Assembly (NCBI GenBank): GCA_026122225.1 | Contig: JANEZZ010001901.1 | Location: forward strand, 992,001-1,056,000 | Reading direction: 5' to 3' | From: Heloderma charlesbogerti | Taxonomy: Eukaryota > Chordata > Lepidosauria > Squamata > Helodermatidae | Length of the DNA: 64,000 nt | Shown: one piece after another, positions 35,070-45,580 of the stretch | Layout: each line of letters opens with the position of its first letter | Position numbering within the stretch: the first letter of the stretch is position 1 | Program-made: the position numbers and the translations under genes | Notes under the pieces: generated by a model | What the model was told of the DNA's origin: nothing | Databases searched by the model: none | The model's input: the letters and a program-made list of their open reading frames with translations, nothing else

Positions 35070-35817
35070 AAGTGGAGGCTGGTGGCTCCAATGTCAGTGG
35101 GGCCATGAATCTGCCCTGGGTTTTGGTCAGAACCCTAAAGGAGCTACCCAAGGTGCTCCAGGTTTCGCTCAGAACCAGTCAGAACTCTAAAGGAGTTCTG
35201 TAAAATACCTTGGATAGCTCCTTTAGAGTTCTGACTGGTTCCGACCGAAACCCGGAGCACCTTGGATGGCTCCTTTAGAGTTCTGACAGGTTCCGACTGA
35301 AACCCGAGCACCTTGGATAGCTCCTTTAGAGTTCTGACTGGTTCCGACCGAAACCCAGAGCACCTTGGATAGCTCCTTTAGAGTTCTGACTGGTTCCGAC
35401 TGAAACCTGGAGCACCTTGGATAGCTCCTTTAGAGTTCTGACAGGTTCCGACTGAAACCCGAGCACCTTGGATAGCTCCTTTAGAGTTCTGACTGGTTCC
35501 GACTGAAACCCGGAGCACCTTGGGTAGCTCCTTTAGAGTTCTGACTGGTTCCAACTGAAACCTGAGCACCTTGGATAGCTCCTTTAGAGTTCTGACAGGT
35601 TCCGACTGAAACCCGAGCACCTTGGATAGCTCCTTTAGAGTTCTGACTAGTTCCGACTGAAACCCGGAGCACCTTGGATAGCTCCTTTAGAGTTCTGACT
35701 AGTTCCGACTGAAACCTGGAGCACCTTGGATAGCTCCTTTGGAGTTCTGACTGGTTCCGACTGAAACTTGGAACGGATTCATCACCCTACTGACATTGGA
35801 GCCACCAGCCTCCCCTG
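35070..35817. mobile_element. hAT-type MITE family A enlarged by an internal tandem array
   Basis: The left end AGTGGAGGCTGGTGGCTCCA and right end GAGCCACCAGCCTCCCCTG are normal for the family. GATATACA (35062-35069) and GATATATA (35818-35825) are the flanking duplication. The right arm has been amplified to give a 748-bp element instead of about 200 bp. Confidence 0.88.
35207..35770. repeat. Tandem array of a 51-52 bp unit, 11 copies
   Basis: ACCTTGGATAGCTCCTTTAG recurs at 35207, 35259, 35310, 35362, 35414, 35465, 35517, 35568, 35619, 35671 and 35723. Unit lengths follow a 51-52-52 or 51-52-51 pattern. A variant with CTGACAGG recurs every third unit (35259, 35414, 35568), giving a higher-order period of about 154 bp. 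Confidence 0.93.
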
Positions 35818-38167
35818 GATATATATTTATTGAATTTTCTTTCCTTTGTCCCTTTTCTTCCCTCTCCCCCTTCTAAATTCAGATTGTAAGCTCCTTGAGG
35901 CAGAGAGCTGTCACTGTTATGCCCCGTGTACACTGGTGGCGCTATTGTTTTGTACTCTTCTTACAAGCGTTTGTACAAGAAGATGCAGCTGTCCTTAAAC
36001 AAGCCTGGCTGCGGGAGGTCTCTCTCCCCCAGCCCCTCTTCCCAGCCTTTCTCCTTAACTGAGCCTCTTTTCTTTTCTTTTTTTCTTTTTGCTGAATTAG
36101 CTCCATTGCACCTGTGCTCCTATTCAGCACAGACCCTTTTAAAATGTATTTTAAGAGAAGCTAAACTTGGCTACTCCACAATTCCATCTCTGTGGTCGCC
36201 CCCCCCCCTTCGTGGTTTACGTGCACTTTTTTTCCAGTACACTGGATCTAATTTATCTGGATATGTACGTATGGGTGCAATTTAATCCATACATGGTTAA
36301 TTTTAGAATACAATTAAAAACCAGGCCTACAGTTCCTGGAGGAAGGAGAGTGCATGAATTCTTCTTTTTTTATTCTAAGTTTTATTTGAAATCATAGCAA
36401 AAAGAAAAAGGAGAAAGGGGAGGGAAAACAACAAAAGAGAAAGAAAAAAGAAAGGACATTTCAAAAAATCATATCCACTCACAGTAATAGTTCACAATGC
36501 CACTAATGAAAAGAAAAAAGCAAGAAATGAAGATTCAACACTTCTATTTCAAATGTATAGATTAATATAAGCAGCCCATATATCCATATATGCTCCCCAG
36601 TGCATGTTGTGGAGCAGGGGTGTCAAACCTCTTTTGGCAAAATTCAGTTTCAAAGGAGCTCTTGGGGGCCACATTCCAGGGGTGAGCATAGTGGTGTGCC
36701 GAAAATTTCTCCCACACTTTTTCAACCGCTCTCGTTCAATTTGATAGCAGAGAAATTGCTGGTGAATTCAATGGTGAAGAAATGTTGAAGAAATTCTCAT
36801 GGGCTAGGTGTGGGTTTCTTGGGCAGACCTTACTTAGGAGATGGCCGGGGAGTGAGCACAAGGGTTGTGTTTTCCATTGTACAATCATCTCCCTGGTTGC
36901 CTGTAGCCTCCTCAGCTTCCTACACTTTAATTGAAGCCCAGTTTAAGGCACCCTGAGGTAATTCCTCCCATAGGATTTTTCAGTTCAGGACATGCAGGCA
37001 GCCTGGGAGGCTGGCTGTGATGAGGTAAGCTCAAAAACACCACAAAATACATTATAAAACATCCTAAATGAGGCAGAACAAGGAAACCTCGTTCCTGGGG
37101 AGAGAAGACTTTCAGGAAGTTAGAGGACAGGTTTTGGCAGAGCACTAGCTCCTCCTCATCCCTGGAGCTGGACGAAACGCTGCCCCTGCCTGCACTGCGG
37201 TGGGTGCAAACTGGGGGCCGGCCTGCCAAGACAGCTGATGCTGTTGCAGCATGAAAACCCCCAGACCCCTTAGGAAAAAAGAAAGCAGCTGTGCTACAAG
37301 CCCTGCCAATGGGGAGCCCTCGCTGGGAGAAACGGTTGAGAATTACTCCTAACCCCGGAGAAATTTGGTGAAATTGTCTCCCAAATTTCTCTGTCCACAA
37401 GTAAGGTGGAGAAGTTCAAGAGGCCATCTGTGCACAGCTCTAGGTGGGTGGGGCCAAAGGCAAAAGGGGGACAATATTCTGAAAATGATCGGCTAATTTT
37501 TGCTTCAAACTCTTAGTGCCCAGTAACCTTAGGAGAGGCATTTCAACCTTTTTGAATGGGGGAAAAAAAACTGCAGAAGCCAGGAAAACACCAAATAATC
37601 AGTGGTTAGGGTTGGCTGTGTCTTGAGGGAAACTATGATTACTTCCTTTGAGGGGAACTTGTATTTAATGAATGTAATTTGAGTGACTGGCTAATTTTAC
37701 ACAGCCTTTGCAGCATTTTGATTGATTATTTGGCTTGCAGAACTATTATGTCCTGGTTGCGCAATTTTGGCTAATGGACTGCAAACTTTCATCACCATTC
37801 CTAACAGACGTGAAGTCCCAGGAGAAAAACAAAACTGGAAAAAGCAGAAAGTACCCCCCTTTATTCTGCCTCCCCCCGACAAAAAAATGTCCTGGGAGGA
37901 AAATGGGATTTCCCCCTATTTTTTTTCTGGAATTTGTTTGCCCCGTTTTTTCCACTGGGCCTTCACATCTCTAATTGCTAACCTTAGCTTGTTTGTATTT
38001 TGATTTTTTAGTGTATTTTGATTTTCTGCAACCACACTTGACCTTTACAAGGTGAACTGCTGCTGCCAAACAGGAAAGGGTTGTACCATCACAAGTCAAA
38101 GATAAAAATGTACAAGCTCATTTTTAAAGGCAGAGTGGTTGGGGCGGGGGGACTAATTTAAAGTTCT

Positions 38168-38188
38168 TTCCTTAACTCATAATTTCAC
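38168..38188 (+). promoter_or_regulatory. U12 branch site and AC 3' splice site of intron 2
   Basis: TTCCTTAAC at 38168-38176 is a perfect match to the U12 branch consensus. The terminal AC lies at 38187-38188, a spacing of about 12-13 nt from the branch adenosine, within the 10-16 nt normal for this intron class. There is no polypyrimidine tract, as expected. Confidence 0.93.
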
Positions 38189-38278
38189 ATTATTCAGTAT
38201 GTTTATTATGTGCACTATTTTAACCAATTGTGTGTTCATGGCATGGTCGGAGCTCCCTTCTTGGAATAAATACGTTGA
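38189..38278 (+). CDS. SCN5A: Sodium channel alpha subunit, coding exon 3: domain I S1 and S1-S2 loop
   Basis: The exon is 90 nt and is too short to stand out as an open frame. Joined to exon 2 it reads S, then [18 protein letters not shown], the hydrophobic S1 helix, followed by the short extracellular loop [12 protein letters not shown]. Nav1.5 has [18 protein letters not shown] and a loop ending WTKYVE, so the S1 helix is nearly identical and the loop is divergent but alignable. The upstream side carries a consensus U12 branch site and an AC 3' end. The downstream donor is GTAAGT. The exon ends with GA, completing a glutamate codon with the first base of exon 4. Confidence 0.94.
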
Positions 38279-40499
38279 GTAAGTATGCTTTCAGATCTCT
38301 CTCTCTTCTCCCATTTGCCTCTGTCTGTGTAATATATGAGTCCAGCTATGTATAGCTTATTTAGGGGTGGGGAGGTGGGGGGGTTGGAAGTATAATTTAA
38401 GGACAACCTGAAAACCAGAACATTAAACAGGGTGTTATGAGTAGGGCATGTACCAAAATGTTTGATTGGTGTTTTGTTGGAATACATTGTTAGAACATTA
38501 TTGATTCAAATAAATCATAATGTCTGTTGGGATATGGATTTTTTTTCTAAGGCCTAGTTCACCCCCCAAAGCATGCCCCCTGGATTTATAGCACGTCAGA
38601 CTGCAGATGCATGATAGCCCCATTGAATACTGGTGTGTGTGTGTGTGTGTGTCCTTGTGCATAGAAAATTAATATACCAGGAAGAAGTGTTCTTGCTTGG
38701 CCTTCTTCCTTGATCTGCTAGCTTTCCATATGCACAGACTTTTTTCAGTGGGAAACATTCAAACTTGCAGTCTCCCATGGTGCTGTCCTGGGGCGCATTT
38801 TTATCACCCCATTTGCTGTTCGTGTGAACTAGGCTTAATTCTATTTCTTATATAGTTGTTTTGGTTTTCAGTGTTGTATTTTGAGGTTAAATTATAGTGT
38901 TTTTGGAATATTATAGTGTTTTTGGAATATATTGGACCCTCTGTGGCAGATTTACATCGGGCATGTTTCCTTCTCAATTCTTAAAAATATTGTTGGGCTA
39001 GCTCGATTTTTTGGTCTCATATTTCTTTGGTCTGCCACCCCTTCCTCGCTTTTGTGTGTACGTGTTCAAACTGCTTCTCCCCCACCCATCCATGAGACTT
39101 ATGGCTAAATTACATGCTATGTTAAATGATACCATGTAGCAGAGTCTTAACCTTTATTAATTTCTTGTAATCCTACAGGCCCCCGATCCAGTTCAGGACC
39201 CCCATGCAGGTGGAGGGTGTGTGTGTGTGTATTAACCTTCCCACCCAGCTACTTTCCTCTCTAAATTGGGCTCTATGGTATGGGGGCTAAAAACTCTCCC
39301 CAGGCACCACTTGAGTTTTTCTTTCTTTCTTAGCCCTCCCAAGGAGGGGGGTGGAATTTAGGGAGGGAAAGCATTTGTTGGGAAGGTTCAACCCCCTCCC
39401 CCCACCCACGTGTAGTGGTTGTGATCCAGCCCAGGGCCTCATGTGCTTACACAAAATTAAAAAAGAATAGTCAGGGTCAGCTCTACATGACACATTTAAC
39501 ATAACGTGTCGTTTAGCCCTTGGAGCCCCTGCATACAGGATTTGGCTTTCTCTTGGCATGCTAGTGGTGGGTGGGGCCTTCATGCCCTCTTCCCCCCTGT
39601 CCAGCAGGCTCCTGAGGGAAGGAGAGCTCACTCTCACCAGAGGTCTCAGCTATGACCGTTTGCAGAGGGCTTTTGAAATTAGACAGAGGGCCACAGTCTG
39701 CCCACCCCGGCATTAGAGTGTCACGCCAAAGTGATACAACCCCAGGAACTGTCTTTTGAGACATTTGGTAGCGAACGGGCCTAGTTTTGTGCAGGCCAGA
39801 GTAGCCCTTAGTTTGATACAGCAATGTTTGCAGAGCAAATGTACCACAGCTGTCAGAGTGGGGCATGCTGGGCCTGCCCCATCTGAGTGAAGCCATGCCT
39901 GCTGGAACCCCTAGGTATGACCCTTGCCATGGTGCACACCTATAGCCCTTTAAGGGAGGGGTCTGTCCTAGGGGTGGCGCAGGAGTCCGAGGAGGGGTGG
40001 AGTCCAATGGACTCCCCCGCTTCCGGCCTCCAGGACCCCGCTCGCCCAGCCGTGGGGCACTGATGGACCCAGCCGCTGAGCACCCCAGAGGTCAGCGAGC
40101 GGCTGGGGGTGCCCCCGATGACTTGTCCTGCCTCCGCCAGCTGTCAAGGAAGCCCTTGACAACCGGCGCAAGCAAGAGGGTCCCTGGCGGCACCCCAGCA
40201 CTCTAGCCCTGGCCTCCTCGGGAGGAGGAGGCTAGAGCGCTTGGGGCACGCAGGGCGCCCAGGACTCCAGCAGTCAAACCATGCACCTAAGGCACAAGGG
40301 TGTGACTGTCAGAGAGTCCTTGGTGCGGAGAGGAGCGGCGGCTTGGTGGGCAAGTAGGGAGGCTCACCGAGTGGGTCCGGGCTGCGTGAGCGGGTGGGGG
40401 AACAGTTTGTTGAGCTCCCCTGCGCCCCAGGTGGAGATGTGTCAGGAGCGACCTAGCTGCCTCTTGCAGTCCCCTCCAATAGCCAACTCAGGACACAGA

Positions 40500-41174
40500 T
40501 GACAAGGATTCTTTCCAAGGCTTTATTCCTTTATTACTTTATGACTCTTACAGATACTAATCACTAGCGACTAAGCAAGGAACTGCACTGGGGATAGATA
40601 GCAGAGTAGCCTAAGCTCCAGGTGAGGCAGTTGGTCCACGTTTGAAGGAGAACTGTGGGAAGACTCTGAACTTATGGGCTATGGAGAGATCCTCCCTCTT
40701 ACCCTTGGGTCCTCGGGATGCGACTGTTGTTTTAGCGCCAAATGAGCAGAGCACCTCCTTTCGGCGCCCTCCATCTGTCGCCGCTCCCTGCGTCTGCGCC
40801 GAGAGTCCAGCAAGCCCCCCTCCAGCGCTCTCTCACTGCTAGGATCACTATCTATCTCAGGAATGCCGGCAGGAGGAATCTCTGCCAGCTGCTGTGCCTG
40901 TGAGGGCTGAGCGAGCTCCTCTCCCACAGATTGCTGTTCCTCCTCAGAATCAGAACTGCTCTGGGGCTCTATTGGCTCAGTTTCCACCCTGACAAGATGG
41001 GTCCATTCATCCCTATTCTCTCCACTCCATTTCCCCGAGGGGGGCTGCCCCACAGCAGGCGGTAGGACAGACCTATCACTCCATCTCTTGACCTACTGAT
41101 CTCCCCTGGATTCAGAGTGCAAGGCTATGGTTGCTTAGGGGAGTCCGCCCCGAGGGGCTGCTGCTCCTGCTACA
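40500..41174 (-). mobile_element. LTR-like element, tentative
   Basis: Bounded by TGACAAGG and CCTGCTACA, so it has TG...CA ends. CCAAGGCTTTATTCC near 40518 is a reversed AATAAA polyadenylation context. No matching target duplication was found. The minus strand has a 124-codon acidic, Ser/Glu-rich open frame (40679-41053) resembling chance coding in such LTRs. The GC-rich flank at 39900-40480 may be retroelement remnant. Confidence 0.4.
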
Positions 41175-42983
41175 ACCTTCAACCACCTGGACACATTTAC
41201 ATTAATTACAATTAAGGGATGCAATTTAAAAACAAAATGACCCTGAGGAGCACACCCTTAGTATGCATGCCAAGTTTCAGGTGTTTAGGTTTAGGTCTTG
41301 GTGCTACAGCGCTGACGGATGGACAGACACACACAAACATCCTGTTGTATTAGTTTAGATGTTTCTGAAGCTGAGCTAAACACATCTTTAGGAATAGCAG
41401 CAGTGTCATCATTGACCTCTGATGATTTTTTCTTAAAAGATACCTTCTCTGATTTTTTTAAGTCTTCTTTTTTCCTTCTTAAAAAAAAAAAAAAGTACAG
41501 CAAGCTTGCACTTCTGCAAATTCTTCCTTATGGAAATGGATACCAGATGCAAAAGCTTAATCTAAGTGCAGTGCATTAAACAATTAGCGTGGCTCATTGA
41601 GCCAACCAGAACACACTTTTTATTTTTGACTGACAGACGATAAACACAGCCATCTGCTCCTGGTGGCTGGCGCCGGAGGGAGAGATGACAAAATGCCCCT
41701 GCTTTGAGTCAGGATCTGGTGGGACACACGGGCCACAACTTCCAGGAGGGGTGCAAATGCTGCTTGAACGACGGCATCTTTCTCCTCTTCAAAATGCTAA
41801 CCCTATTAATAGCAGCATTTTAATGTCAGGTTGCATGACTTATACAAAATCTTGCATAAATTCATGAAGAATAGTTTGAGAGTTGCTTTACGATCCCTTT
41901 GGGGGATCAGGGAAGGTCCCCCTCCCACGTGTAGGATGTTGGATTTTTGTTTTTTCAACTCTCCCTCTGGGAAATCAAGCAGTACTTTCAGGGAGACAGA
42001 CAAAATGGCCTCTTAGTTCTTCCAGCTGTCTGATTCTATGAATTCAGGATACAACCAGTGGATGTCAGCAGGAACGGCCCTGCTATTAGGCAGAGTGAGG
42101 CAATCAGACAGCAGATGCTGGGAGGAGGCAGCAAGGTGTTGGAGGAGAGAGCTGTGGGGCCACGCAGCCTGCCTTGCACCCCCTGTTGCCTTCAGGTGTG
42201 GTGGTCAACATTGTCCCTCTGCCAATGTCAAAGAAAGATTCAACTGCCGGTCCAGTCAGGTTTTGCACATAGAATGGGAGGGGCGCCATCCTATCCTTTG
42301 CCTCAGGCAGTAAAACTTTTTATTATTTATTTATTTATTACATTTCTATACGACCTATTAGTTAAAGCTCTCTGGATGGTTCACTAAACAGGGATGCCAC
42401 CACTGAAAAGGCCCTATCCTTAGTAGCCACCTGCTTCACCTCATGCAGCAGGGACACCTAGAGAAGGGCCTTTGAGGATGATCTTCAGGTCTGGGGAAGT
42501 GTATATGGAAAGAGATGGTCCTTCAGGTAACCTGGACCCAGGCATTGTAGGTCAAATAGGCCTGGAAACAGAAACATCTGGAAGGTACCAGGTTGGGGAA
42601 GGCTGGTATAAACCGATCTTCTGGGAAAAGGCCTTCAGCTAACCTCTTTGGAGAAAGCTGAAAGAGGCAGAACTCAACCGAAACACAACAGTTGGCCTTC
42701 CATTGATTTATTGCAGGTACCTTCTCCCAAATATGCCTGTCTTAGAGACCGTCCAGTCATTATAAGATTGGCAACAATGCTTGACCATTCCTCATATTAT
42801 TGCTAAACGGGTTTAGATGGTTAAGAATGCAATTCCGAATCCACAAAAGGTTTCAGGACTGGGGCCACATGAGGTAATGCACAAAAGGACGACCCAGGTG
42901 GTAAAGCCAGTCAAAAGCCCTCCAATATTTTATCAGTTAAAATAGGTGCATGCATGTTAGGTTAGTGAGGCAAGTCTTAGGTT

Positions 42984-43540
42984 TGTCAGGGCTGGGTCAT
43001 GGGCAGGAGACGGAGGTGGGCCAGGAACCAGGAGGCAAAGAACAAATCAGGACCAGAGGGCCAAGCAGGAGGCAGGTCGAGGAGCGTAGGAGTCCGCCTT
43101 ATATTGAATCAGACTACTGGTCCATCGATCCCAGTATCATTGGACACTGACTGACGGAGGCTCTCCAGGGTTTCAGGCAGGAGTTTTTTCTGTCCTACCT
43201 GGAGATGCAGGGGATTGAACCTAGGACCTTCTGCATGCAAAGCCCGTGCTCTACCGTGGACCTACAGTCCCTCCTGCCAGGCCAGAAATCAAGTCCGAAA
43301 GATATACCAGGAGGCAGGACTGAAGACCAGTCGAGGATACAGGAATGCACCAGAGTTCAAGAACTCCTTGTTGCTCAAGCAAGGCATAACTGGAATGGGA
43401 AACCCTTATATACGTCTTCCTGCCCAGAAGGATCCAATGGCCTGCCTGGGTGGGTGGAGTCAGTCTGGGAGGTTCTTTGCTGAGAAGCTGCAGTGGCATG
43501 GCTTGCCACAGGGGGCAGCGGTCAGCAGCGCCTGACGGTG
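42984..43540 (+). mobile_element. LTR copy interrupted by a SINE
   Basis: It begins TGTCAGGGCTGGGTC and ends near GCGCCTGACGG. The part after the SINE (AGGATACAGGAATGCACCAG to AGTCTGGGAGG) is repeated at about 49610-49830, showing a dispersed family. No clear target duplication. Confidence 0.55.
43080..43270 (-). mobile_element. tRNA-derived SINE nested in an LTR
   Basis: The reverse strand shows a tRNA-like head (GGTAGAGCACGGGCTTTGCA, then AGGTTCAATCCC as B box), the GCATGCAGAAGGTCC motif, and the body (CTGAAACCCTGGAGAGCC-like) ending in a CAATATAAGGCGGACTCC-like tail. It splits the surrounding LTR. Confidence 0.8.
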
Positions 43541-43659
43541 TTGCAGCCAACGGCTGTCTTCCTCCAATGGAAGGTGTTTCCTCCAGAGGACCGGAACCTT
43601 TGGATTAGTACGCACACCCCACTCTTCCGTCAGGAGCCCAGGGGAGCCGACACATGATT

Positions 43660-43719
43660 CCCAGGTAGCCTTCCATGCAAGCATTTACAGGGTCAGACCT
43701 GGTTAGCTTCAGCAGAAGA
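43660..43719 (-). mobile_element. 5S-rRNA-derived SINE fragment
   Basis: The reverse strand reads CTGAAGCTAACCAGGTCTGA and GCTTGCATGGAAGGCTACC, a diverged 5S-like core. It directly abuts the MITE target duplication at 43720. Confidence 0.5.
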
Positions 43720-43727
43720 ACTGTGCC

Positions 43728-43948
43728 CAGTGGAGGCGGGCGGCTCTGATTTTGGTGGGCGTGCAGATCAATTCTAGGTTTCAGTCAGAACCAGCCAGAA
43801 CTCTAAAGGGGCTAGCTAAGGTGCTGAACTCTATCCCCAAAATAGGTCCAGCACCTTGGATAGCTCCTTTAGAGTTCTGGCTGGTTCTGACTGAAACCCA
43901 GAATGGAATTCACAGCCCCACCGCAGTCAGAGCCACCAGCCTCCAGTG
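43728..43948. mobile_element. Palindromic hAT-type MITE, family A (intron 3)
   Basis: Starts CAGTGGAGGCGGGCGGCTC and ends GAGCCACCAGCCTCCAGTG. ACTGTGCC (43720-43727) and ACTGTACC (43949-43956) form an 8-bp duplication with one change. The arms are about 100 bp each. Confidence 0.88.
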
Positions 43949-44374
43949 ACTGTACCATGTACCATCAGACAATTTCTGGGTCATTTTTTAAGCGGCTGAT
44001 TCTCATGGCTTATTACCTTGTGTTAGAGAGTAAGTAAAAAGGGCCAGTGGCCAAAGCATTTGTCCTGTTATAGGAAGATCTGTAGTTGAATGACATGTCC
44101 TGTTTGTCCCCAGGCATCTAGTACTGAGAGATATACTCTATTTGTATGTGGAAGTTGTATTTAGATTAGATGTTAGGGCTCATAGCTCTTATAGCCCTAT
44201 CCTCCATGACACCACACGTGGGGCAGGTAAGTTTCCCAGTCTCTTCTCCTTCTCCCTCAGATTTGCTCCCTCAAAAAAACACACACACGGATGCCAAAGA
44301 AAAAAAACTCCATTGGTTCCAATGGTTACACTAAAGTAAAAAAAGAGAAGAAGTTAGGATCAGCTACATGCTAT

Positions 44375-44797
44375 TAGGGATGTCGGCGGAATCCATAATG
44401 GAAACAAATGAGTTTGGATTTTCATGAATCTGACCCGCAGATTCTGGGGGACACTGGTGTTTCCCCTGATGGGTGAATTCTGTGGACTTGCAGACTGGTT
44501 TTCTAACTTTCCCGAATTTTGCACACATTTCGTCGTAGAAAAAGTATGGATTTTTTTTAATGGCCAAAAATACATATTTCCCCCATAGGCTAAATTGTGA
44601 AAATGTGCATTTGGAAGCAATTTGCACATTTTTGCACTAGCAAATTTGTGCAACTGTACACTTGTGCAAATGGGAATTTGTGCAAATTCGGAAACAAAAA
44701 AACTTGATTCCATCGATGGGAGGCCAATGGAATGAAAGGTGCCTGACAATCCACGAAACACAGATGGAACACATTTTAAACAATTTGTACTTCCCCA
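44375..44797. mobile_element. TAGGGATG-type hAT MITE, family D (intron 3)
   Basis: Left end TAGGGATGTC, decayed right end CTTCCCCA. Flanks CATGCTAT and TATGCTAT (7 of 8). Interior rich in TTTGCAC. Confidence 0.82.
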
Positions 44798-45019
44798 TAT
44801 GCTATGCATTTAATGTGGCATGTCATTTAGCCTGCGGACTGTATGCACGTTACTAGATAGCAGCAGCATGTGTGAACTAGGTCTGCGATAAAGTGTTGCA
44901 TTTTGAGGTCATGTTAGGTGATTCAGAGGAAAGGGTTTTTTTTTTCCTTTTGACCATTGGGGACCATTTCACCTATGCAACTTGTCACTAGATGTTGGGT
45001 GATGAATGGGCATGTATAA

Positions 45020-45220
<201 letters not shown>

Positions 45221-45456
45221 TAAGTAGCATGTTTCCATACTCCTTTGGATAGATCCGTGTTGAGGTTTTCTGGCACTATTTGCATCAACTCCCCATGGCT
45301 TGCCCCTGCTGTTCTAGAGAGAGAACCTTGTGTTTTAACAGTCTTGGAGCTAAGGAGACGGGGTGGAATTCTTTCCATTTCCCCCAGTTTTGCAGGCAAC
45401 ATTTGTCAACCAGTTTAACCAAGCCAGGTCTCTTGCTGGGATGGAATCCAGTAACC

Positions 45457-45580
45457 CAGCCTTTCCCAAACTCGTGCCCTGCAGATGTGTTGGACTACAA
45501 CACCCAGCACCCCAACCAGCATGGGATGCTGGAAGTTGTAGTCCAACACATCTGGAGGACACCAATGCTGGAGAAGGCTG
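45457..45580. mobile_element. Palindromic hAT-type MITE, family B
   Basis: CAGCCTTTCCCAAACTCGTG at the left, TGGAGAAGGCTG at the right. The central arms are GTTGGACTACAAC and GTTGTAGTCCAAC. Flanks CAGTAACC and CATTAACC (6 of 8). Confidence 0.82.

Larger units (their letters stand above)
23754..38188 (+). other. SCN5A: SCN5A intron 2, U12-type AT-AC (14,435 bp)
   Basis: The intron starts ATATCCTTT, ends AC, and has a consensus U12 branch site 12-13 nt before its end. It is packed with mobile DNA: hAT MITEs, a BovB fragment, SINEs, a CTT microsatellite and a tandem array within a MITE. Vertebrate sodium channel genes are classic carriers of an AT-AC intron at this position. Confidence 0.92.

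Noticed and set aside
35378..35672. Repetitive protein frames on the minus strand at 35.4-35.7 kb
   Set aside because: Translation of the 51-52 bp MITE-derived array; unit lengths vary between 51 and 52, so no frame is conserved.
40679..41053. 124-codon acidic and arginine-rich minus-strand frame
   Set aside because: Inside an LTR-like sequence with a reversed polyadenylation signal. Low-complexity composition and no recognisable protein family.
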